A stretch of DNA of 64,000 nucleotides from Parapristionchus giblindavisi (lineage: Eukaryota; Nematoda; Chromadorea; Rhabditida; Diplogasteridae). The position numbers and the translations under genes were made by a program. Within the stretch, counting starts at the first letter, position 1, and every line of letters starts with the position of its first letter. The stretch covers positions 1 to 64,000 of the forward strand of contig CALSFV010000340.1 of the NCBI GenBank assembly GCA_943737045.1, written 5' to 3'. Below the pieces are notes generated by a model, which was not told the DNA's origin, did no database searches, and was given only the letters and a program-made list of their open reading frames with translations. Below, piece after piece: positions 56,485 through 64,000 of the stretch.

Positions 56485-57555
56485 GATACACGGGGGGGGG
56501 GGTGACATTTCAGCATCCGACATTTCGGCAACGGGGCATAACTCGGCTCATAGGGGTCCTAGAATCTTGAGATGGGTATCAGTGTGATCAGCATCAGTTA
56601 CACTACCGTAATCTACCGTAACCAGCTCGGTGGGTCAGATTAAGTGCGGTGGGTCAGATTTCACTAAACATTGTCGGAACAGCCACTATGTGTTTGATAT
56701 CATCATGAGCTATTGCAAACTACCGTAATCTACCGTAACCAGTTCGGTGGGTCAGATTAAGTGCGGTGGGTCAGATTCCACTAAAAATTGTCTGAACAGC
56801 CATTATGTGTGTGATATCATCATGAGCTATTGCAAACTACCGTAATCTACCGTAACCAGTTCGGTGGGTCAGATTAAGTGCGGTGGGTCAGATTCCACTA
56901 AAAATTGTCTGAACAGCCATTATGTGTGTGATATCATCATGAGCTATTGCAAACTACCGTAATCTACCGTAACCAGTTCGGTGGGTCAGATTAAGTGCGA
57001 TGGGTCAGATTTAACTGAAAATATGAGTCAGATCTGAGTAAGCATTGCTATATTTAGCAGCAGGGGTGTGCAGAAAAAGGATTTCAAAAAAATTTAAAAA
57101 GCGAAAAATTTTCGAAATTTATTTTGTGATATAATAGGGCTACTGATGCTAATCAGAATGATATCTATATCAAGGTTCCAGGACTCCGAGCCGAGTGATG
57201 CCCCATTACCGGGATGTCGGAAATAATAGTTTTATTATTAAGAATTAACAATCTGATTCACCGAATCGGTATACGGTAGATTAGGGTAGATTTAAATAGC
57301 TGATGATGATACCACACACGTAGTTGCTGTTCCGACAATTTTTAGTGAAATCTGACCCAAAGCACTTAATCTGACCCACCGAACTGGTTACGGTAGATTA
57401 CGGTAGTTTGCAATATCTCATACTGATATCGCACACATAGTGGCCATTCCGACAATTTTGAGTGAAACCTGGCTCATCGTACTTTATCTGACCCACCGAA
57501 CTGGCTGCCGAAATGTCGGCTACCGAAATGTCACCCCCCCCCCCCTCCCCCGAAA
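56485..57555. mobile_element. Foldback element with 117 bp tandem repeats
   Basis: Ends GGGGGGTGACATTTCAGC and CCGAAATGTCACCCCCC. Inside are four units of about 117 bp starting ACTACCGTAATCTACCG (56,602 onward), and inverted copies at about 57,270-57,490. A near-identical 17-18 bp sequence (GTATGCAGAAGG..GATAC) flanks both sides. Confidence 0.75.
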
Positions 57556-57826
57556 TAAGGAACATGTATGCAGAAGGACGATACAGTAAGCTCCAAAAGG
57601 AATGATACCAAGAGGGAGACACAAATTTGATATGTACAGACATAATCAAGAAGGACTCAAGCTGACGGAACAACACACGCTGGACCGAACGCTACCGTTG
57701 GGCCGCTGGTCCATTTGGCATAGGAAGACTAGTTTTCCTGACCCCGTTTAACGTGATAAGAAGAACCCAACATCGTACTTTTCTTATACAGGAGCGTATA
57801 TGATTTGATTTGATTTGATTCGAATT
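57556..57826 (+). pseudogene. LINE (RTE-like) C-terminal fragment, second half and tail
   Basis: Continues RPRGRHKFDMYRHNQEGLKL and LDRTLPLGRW to a stop, followed by a TTGATTTGATTTGATT tail. Confidence 0.7.
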
Positions 57827-58065
57827 AACAAAGTAACGGTACAAAAACCTTCAGCAAAGAAAACATTGAAGTAAAACATAACTGAAAACAATGCGATCAA
57901 TACGCAAGAAGAGTACATTATCCCATGCTTTTAAAATTTAAAATCATTTTATTTATTTAGAAAAAATTAATTGTTCAATTTCGCTCGGAACATACATATT
58001 GATAACTAAGATTCTCAAAAGTGACCGATCGACTTATGTGCTTGTCTTTTAAAACAAATTTTCCA
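57827..58065. other. Intergenic, no gene seen
   Basis: AT-rich spacer between two LINE fragments. Confidence 0.5.
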
Positions 58066-58067
58066 AA

Positions 58068-59128
58068 ATGCATAGATATATGGGTAATGTTATTCCCAAT
58101 TCTGTCCATTATGGAATTTATGCGGATGATTTAAAAATTTATGCTGAGGTTCCCGCGCACACTAGTGATTTGCAAAAGGCTATTGATAATATATCTGATT
58201 GGGCTGATGCTTGGAATCTAACTCTCTCTGAGACTAAGTGCGTTGTAATGCATTACGGTAATCAAAAATCTTGTAGTGATTACTTTTTAAAGGGTTTTAA
58301 GCTTTCTTGTTCTGACGAGGTAAAGGATTTGGGTATATTAATGTCGCCTAATTTAAGTTTCAAGTCCCATATTAATAATGCTGTTCGTAAAGCCAGATCA
58401 AAAATCAATATTCTATTTAGAACTTTCCGTAGTCTCGAAATTGAAGTCTACAAAGCCGCTTATACGTCTTTTATATTACCTATTATTAGCTACGGATCTG
58501 TCGTTTGGAATTCTAAAAGATCTGGATTGACTAAAGAGATTGAATCCGTTCAAAGAGATTTTACTCGAAGACTATTCAGTCGTTGTTCTATTCCTTATGA
58601 TACATATCTCAATCGTGTTCACTTTCTAGATTTCATTACACTCGAACATAGACACGTGATTGCAGATTTACTTTTCCTATATAATTCAATCCATCAAAAT
58701 TATGAGTACAATTGCTCTTTCCTCTTTTAAGTTGTTCCCGCTTTGCATCTGAGAAGCGGCAATTCGTTGAGAATCATTCATTCTACCCTTCAAAATATCA
58801 ACCACTTCCCATTCAACGTTAGCCTCACGAACTATTGATATTTGGAATAATCTCCCTGATGCTATTGTGCAGGCGTCACCAGCAGTCTTTCGTAATCATG
58901 TAAAAAATATACCATATAATGTGATTGTCCCTGAGGCACATATTCATTCATGAAATGACTGAGTAGGTAAGATTCCTACTGCCTCTTCCTCCAACCCCCG
59001 TCTTCCCACATTTCACCGATTCGCCTTGGCGACGGACATCCTTCAAAAACACTTATCTAACAGATATTCCCGATCCCATCCCCGATACGTTCACTTGAAG
59101 GAATAAATATTATATTATATTATATTAT
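58068..59128 (+). mobile_element. 5'-truncated LINE with reverse transcriptase fragment
   Basis: Open frame 58,068-58,730 with YADDLKIY, LNLTLSETKC-like and DLGILMSPNLSFKSHI, then out-of-frame remnants (TIDIWNNLPDAIV near 58,840) and a TATTATATTATATTATAT tail. A different LINE lineage from the copy at 49,511. Confidence 0.8.
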
Positions 59129-59379
59129 TATATAAAGAAATGAAATTAGTTTGAGACAATTGAGAGTTACTGTAGCGATATACGGTATTCGATGATACTG
59201 TAATATCGATTGACTGGACATTATAAAAAGAAAGTCAGTTTGATCGGAGATGCGTGTATCAAATACGGCAACTGAGGAATTCTTGTGATTGAATCACCTG
59301 TAAATATTCACGTGTGAATACTTCTATAATCTCGACAAGCATCGTTTTGCTCCAGAAAAAAATTCTCCGAAATATCCTT

Positions 59380-59800
59380 TTGCGGAATTGAATCTCCGAA
59401 AAAAACTTTCCGAAATGTCCTATTCCGAAATGTCCTTCTCCGAAAAAAACTTTCCGAAATGTCCTATTCCGAAATGTCCTTCTCCGAAAAAAACTTTCCG
59501 AAATGTCCTATTCCGAAATGTCCTTCTCCGAAAAAAACTTTCCGAAATGTCCTATTCCGAAATGTCCTTCTCCGAAAAAACTTTCCGAAATGTCCTATTC
59601 CGAAATGTCCTTCTCCGAAAACGAACTTTCCGAAATGTCCTATTCCGAAATGTCCTTCTCCGAAATAAACTTTCCGAAATGTCCTTCTCCGAGATAAAAC
59701 TTTCCGAAATGTCCTTCTCCCAGTTGGATTTTCCGAAATGTCCTTTTCCGAATATTCGTCTCCCAAGTGGTATTTTCCCAAATTTTTTTTCCGAAATGTC
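59380..59800. repeat. 44 bp minisatellite
   Basis: Units built from TTCCGAAATGTCC, TATTCCGAAATGTCC and TTCTCCGAAAAAAAC; about seven good units and then decay. Open frames exist on both strands because the unit length and composition avoid stops; I do not call them genes. Confidence 0.9.
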
Positions 59801-60586
59801 TTATCACCATCAGAACAATAATATTTGCAATTCCAATTCTCATAAAAAAATTCATTCATCACACCATTCAATTAACCGAGCTGCTGTTAACCATCCGACT
59901 ATAATACAGTGCAATGGCACACAACACAATATAAGTCAGTGTTTATTTCGAGAATTGGAGGGTCGGTGAGTACGGTTTGCCAGGTGGGGTCAGGGTGGGG
60001 CCAGGGTGGGGGTTACCTCGATTGGTCTTTACCTACTTTCAAAGATCAAAGTCAGAAATTTAGCAAAATTTTTTGTGAACACCTCCAACGTATATCTTTG
60101 AAAATATGAGATTTCATCGTAACAGGCGAAGTGACGAAAGCTGCAAGAGCGAAAGCTACAGCTTGAAATCGGAGTCATTCCGATCTTTTTGGCTTCACAG
60201 CCCTGGGATGGGGTCACCGCTCTCACGATATTTCAGAAGAACAGGAACAGGATTTTTCACTAACAATAAAACACTAGGTCGGGAAGGTTTTCACACCCCC
60301 TCGTATTGTATTGATGACATTCTTTCGTTTTGTAGTGGTGCAGTCGCAAAAATGATTCTGTGGATCTACTGTAGTAGAGTACTGGGAGTTCATCCCCGAG
60401 AAAACGGTGAGCAGCATTTATGGACTGAATTACAAAAAACTCAGTTCCGGGAAATGAACGCGATTGAAATACGTATGTAATAAACGTTTATTAAAAAGAT
60501 TGTTTCCAAGCGTACTAAATAACAAAAAAACATTAAGTATTACATAAAAAATATATTTATTTTCGATCAAAATTAAATTAAACGAA

Positions 60587-63046
60587 TCAATTTTCCGCAA
60601 TGTAATCCATGAGAGCACTCTTCTCTTTAGAGTGGAACGTCTGAAAAATATCAATTGAAATAATTCGACAGGTTTTTTTGAAAAATCAATACCTTAAAAT
60701 TCGGACTATTGATTATCTGTTTGACCATATTCAAGTCCTGTTGCATGGCAACCTCAATCACAGCTTTCATCTTCAGCAGATTGTAGCGAATGGCTAGTTG
60801 AAATTTACGACCAGTATTCATCTGATTATAAAATCAATATCATTATTTTTCCAAAAAAATATCCTTAAAGGCACACCCCGAGTTAATTTGAAACTCTCCG
60901 CTCTGGCCACACTCTCTCGCTTTCTTTGTCTGCGAGAGATTATTGCCAATGCGTAGAGTAAAATTAGCTTGGGGTGTGCCTTTAAGCTGTGCTAAACTGT
61001 TAGAACTTATTATGTAAGTACCGAAAACAAAAATATTAAATTAAATTAATATGATAATCTTGATGTTCGGGTACATAAAATACACTGAGAGCAAACTTAC
61101 CTGGCAAATCGTTACCCCGATACACTTTCCTGGAAACGGTTACCCCAAATGATGAATTATTCAATGGCTGAATTCACCATTTGGGGTAATCGTTTGCCAG
61201 GAAAGTGTATCGGGGTAACGATTTGCCAGGTAAGTTTGCTCTCAGTGTAACTACCACACGATCTCCACAAATAAAATCATCGACAGCCTCCTTCACTTCA
61301 TCTGACTGGAATTCCCGTGCGGCAATGAGTATGGCTTCACAGTTCTCCTCACCTATGTAACCACCGCCAGGAAGAGCCACCTTAAAGGGAGCGTTACCTC
61401 ACTCAATGGTCTCTTCATTGCGCACACTATTTTTCTGTTCTCTAACAACGAGAGAGCATTGCGCGTCGAAGAGACCATTGAGTGAGGTTACGCTCCCTTT
61501 AAATAGACTTAGTTCTTCACTTCTACTTAAAGGGACCGAGACCTTTGTCAACGGTCTCTTCAACGCTCTACGCTCTCTCGTTGTTAAAGAACAGAGAAAT
61601 AGTGTGCGCAATGAAGAGACCATTGAGAGAGGTTACGCTCCCTTTAAAAAGGGGGACAGGAGATGTGGGGGTGCGCAATTGATATGAAGAACGTGGGACA
61701 CAGGAAGTGACCACGTGCTCTCTATTGTAATTGAGAGGTTGAGCGCGTGGCTCTTTTTGGCATTTTTCCAAATTTTCAATGCGCGCTCTCCCCCACAGTA
61801 TTCTGGTCCAAGCCATTTTTCTTCGAAAGCAAGACAAAGGAGAGACCATTGTATTCGAGAGAGTTTGTATGTTGAGCGGTCGTTCTTGCTTTGAAAGTCA
61901 TGAGAACGCTGTGCCCCGTGCTATCTATGCCTGTGGAATCAATGAACATATTACTCATATTACGGTAATTCGAAGCATTTAAAATTAAAAGAAAATTGTC
62001 GTTGTATTCAGGGAGCTGTGTTATATAGTTCTGCCTGGCCAGTTTAGTCACGAAAAACTCGAGGGTTCCCTTCTTTAGTGTTAAAAACTTGAAAAATGCT
62101 TGAAAATGCTTTTTTTGATAATTTTTTGAACTGCATTTTCCGCATTTTCGAGCATTTTTCAAGTTCTGAATAGCATTAGAAAACTTGCATTCAACTTCTC
62201 TTTGCGTTTTGCCAGCCTCAAATGTTATTAATTCTAGTAACTTAGCTACTTTATTGAATGCTTATTTGAATGCTTATGAAGTGTGAAATATGTTAAATAA
62301 AGCATGCATTCGAATGAAGAAAAAAACTCTGGTAATCTATTATGTGTTACGTGCGACAAGTTACAGCCCGCTGTTTCGGCTATTGGATCTAGACAGTGGA
62401 ACTCTACTCAGTGGTGTTGGCCATCTATCGCTTCATTACCGTCTTTGCAGGAATTTTCATTTTATTTGTATTTTCATCTTTGACACCCTAGCATCGTAGC
62501 ATCTTATTTATGCGAATTCCACTACCTATCAAATATTTTATCAGAAATTATACTTTACTTTTGCACCGCATAAAGTATATTATTATTATCTTCAGAAGAA
62601 CTAGTCTGTACCTGAAGCCAATGCACGAATTCATCGAAAGTAACGGCATCCAGTTGTACTATTCCTTTCTCATTTATCAGAGCATTTAAGCTGCCATAGG
62701 CAAGTGAACGAAAGAATTCCGATTTGAACGCAAGAAACTCCTAAATGGAACAAGTAAGATTACGGTAATTCAGAGCATTGATCACCATGGGAACAGCTAT
62801 AATTCTGTCGTAGATTAGCACTTTCAGATCAGCTAATGGATTTGATCTTTCACTCAGTGGCCATCTCATGCGTGGATGAACACCCTCGGTGTGAGTGGGA
62901 ACAAGCTTAAATTGATCTTTGATCTTTGATCCTTGTTTGCTTCAACTTACGTTAACATGGAGTCGAAAGTGCGGTTGTTGCACTTTCTTCGAACCAAAGA
63001 TATGGAGATCCTCGTAGGGCCATAATAAAATCGTGCCCATGAACAT
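60587..63046 (-). CDS. BTB domain protein, copy 2
   Basis: Same five exons as copy 1: 63,046-62,951, 62,740-62,612, 61,380-61,255, 60,821-60,693 and 60,640-60,587, again all phase 0 and 177 residues. The few coding changes include Ile to Thr in the opening residues of exon 4 (MNTGRKF) and Tyr to Phe at its end (SPNFK). Here the exon 4 acceptor is a better AATCAG (GTTGAG in copy 1). Both copies are therefore potentially expressed. The flanking MITEs are the same, so they predate the duplication. Confidence 0.75.
60865..60985. mobile_element. TTAA MITE, family B (copy of 51,807)
   Basis: Duplicated with the segment. Confidence 0.85.
61082..61248. mobile_element. Palindromic MITE, family C (copy of 52,024)
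   Basis: Duplicated with the segment. Confidence 0.9.
61382..61502. mobile_element. TTAA MITE, family A (copy of 52,324)
   Basis: Duplicated with the segment; again abuts the BTB exon. Confidence 0.85.
61527..61647. mobile_element. TTAA MITE, family A (copy of 52,469)
   Basis: Duplicated with the segment. Confidence 0.85.
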
Positions 63047-63746
63047 TTTGTTATGCAATTGCAGTTGCTCCTTTATCTTTCTTTAAAAATGTTCCATTAA
63101 ACTGTATCGTGATCAGTGGCGAGGGAAAAAAAGAATATATGAGAGGAATCGCGAGAAAATCGACCGTTTCGGAGGGTCCGCGGACATAGAAAATTCGACC
63201 CCCTGAAAAATTCAGATTAAGTACTTTGAACGATGCTCTATCGAACTGCGTTGGCCGAATTTGCATATCTGCTCTCATTTTCGAATAGCGGTAGGTCAAA
63301 GTTGGCAGGTACGGTTTTTTTGGCTCGAGTGTGCGTCAGAAAAATGATCATAACTCCGTTCAAAATAATGATAGACACTTTTTCAAAAAAAGAATCGTAA
63401 GAGGAGATCTTGCGCAACATTTTCCATTTGATTTTTTTTTAATTTTTAAATTGATTCGACGCGGATATTTTGCTCTATAAGATCAGGCAAAAACTATTGC
63501 GCGATTTTGTATTTTTTAATTTTAATTAATTTTAAAATGTTTTAAGGAGGTAATAATTTTGCGGACCGTCCTATAGCAAGACCTTTTGTTGTCTAAGCAT
63601 ACATGTAATTAATCGACACCAACATCGAACCTAAATCGCTCCATTTTTTTTGCGAAAATCCAGTTTTCAAATTTTGAGAACCCGCCACATCTGTGTTTCT
63701 AGCCCCAAGTGAATACCAATTTGTGAGGTTTCTTAATGGCTCTCAC

Positions 63747-64000
63747 CTGATGTGACGTCAATAACATTCCATCCGTTCATGTTAGGTAGCAATTTGAGAA
63801 TATTTATTGCTCTTTCATAAGTAGCTCTCTGACGATTTTCCATAAGGATCCAGGATACGATAACGTATTCTCCATTAACCATCTAAGGAGCTGTATAATG
63901 CGAAAGTATTTCAGGAAAAAACACTCACCGGGACAAGAAGAACCCAACATTGGGCAGTTCTACCCATAATTCCCCTTACTGCTTCAAATGTGCCATCCGA
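63747..64000 (-). CDS. FLYWCH/MULE transposase-derived protein, copy 2 (cut by window end)
   Basis: Exons matching the last two of copy 1: 63,882-63,747 and from 63,929 to beyond 64,000. The visible part is open and its splice sites are intact. The FLYWCH half, if present, lies outside the window. Confidence 0.65.

Larger units (their letters stand above)
59810..64000. repeat. Segmental duplication, copy 2
   Basis: Direct copy of 49,419 onward without the LINE; runs out of the window. Starts directly next to the minisatellite. Confidence 0.9.

Noticed and set aside
59388..59969. 193-codon frame through the 44 bp minisatellite
   Set aside because: Stop-free because of the repeat unit; also open on the other strand; no unique domain.

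Overview
The window looks like a nematode genome, most likely a diplogastrid close to Pristionchus. Evidence: short GT-AG introns (many of 45-70 bp, longer where repeats have inserted), TACCGTAATC-type intergenic repeats, nematode-type gene families (OAC acyltransferase, Pepsin-I3 inhibitor, BTB protein, FLYWCH/MULE protein) and a diapausin-like peptide gene. Diapausins are known from beetles and were reported in Pristionchus as a probable transfer from insects. The genus call is an inference. The window is gene-poor and dominated by nested, mostly non-autonomous mobile DNA. Every exon chain below was assembled by eye from splice sites and reading-frame continuity; no search was run.

Layout. 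1-4 kb: purine-rich microsatellites, TTAA-ended MITEs and a 1 kb foldback. 4.05-6.11 kb (-): seven-exon secreted Pepsin-I3 (aspin-type) inhibitor. 6.4-9 kb: CT-rich satellite and MITEs. 9.1-13.2 kb (+): 18-exon OAC acyltransferase with a C-terminal SGNH-like part. 13.7-18.5 kb: 4.7 kb palindromic element with a 176 bp tandem array. 18.5-22.0 kb: another inverted-repeat element with a 170-codon minus-strand ORF. 22.7-33.7 kb: tandem and inverted partial copies of the OAC locus, one of them split by a 5.1 kb terminal-inverted-repeat element. 33.7-35.9 kb (-): tandem array of 12 intact intronless tRNA-Ile(UAU) genes plus one decayed copy and one stub. 36.4-37.2 kb (+): small Ala/Pro-rich gene. 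39.0-39.5 kb (+): diapausin-like gene. 40.0-44.4 kb: young non-autonomous LTR element with three 732 bp LTRs and a 653-aa Lys/Glu-rich ORF. 45.6-48.4 kb (+): degenerate kinase (predicted pseudokinase). 49.4-55.7 kb and 59.8-64.0 kb: direct duplication carrying a BTB gene and a FLYWCH/MULE gene (-), with a LINE inserted only in the first copy. 55.7-59.8 kb: LINE fragments, a foldback element and a 44 bp minisatellite.

The genes do not form one pathway. The inhibitor and the diapausin are predicted secreted; the OAC protein is a multi-pass membrane acyltransferase. The strongest theme is interaction between MITEs and gene structure: piggyBac-like TTAA MITEs sit in introns of the inhibitor, OAC, kinase and BTB genes, and in the BTB gene one supplies the tract next to a splice acceptor.
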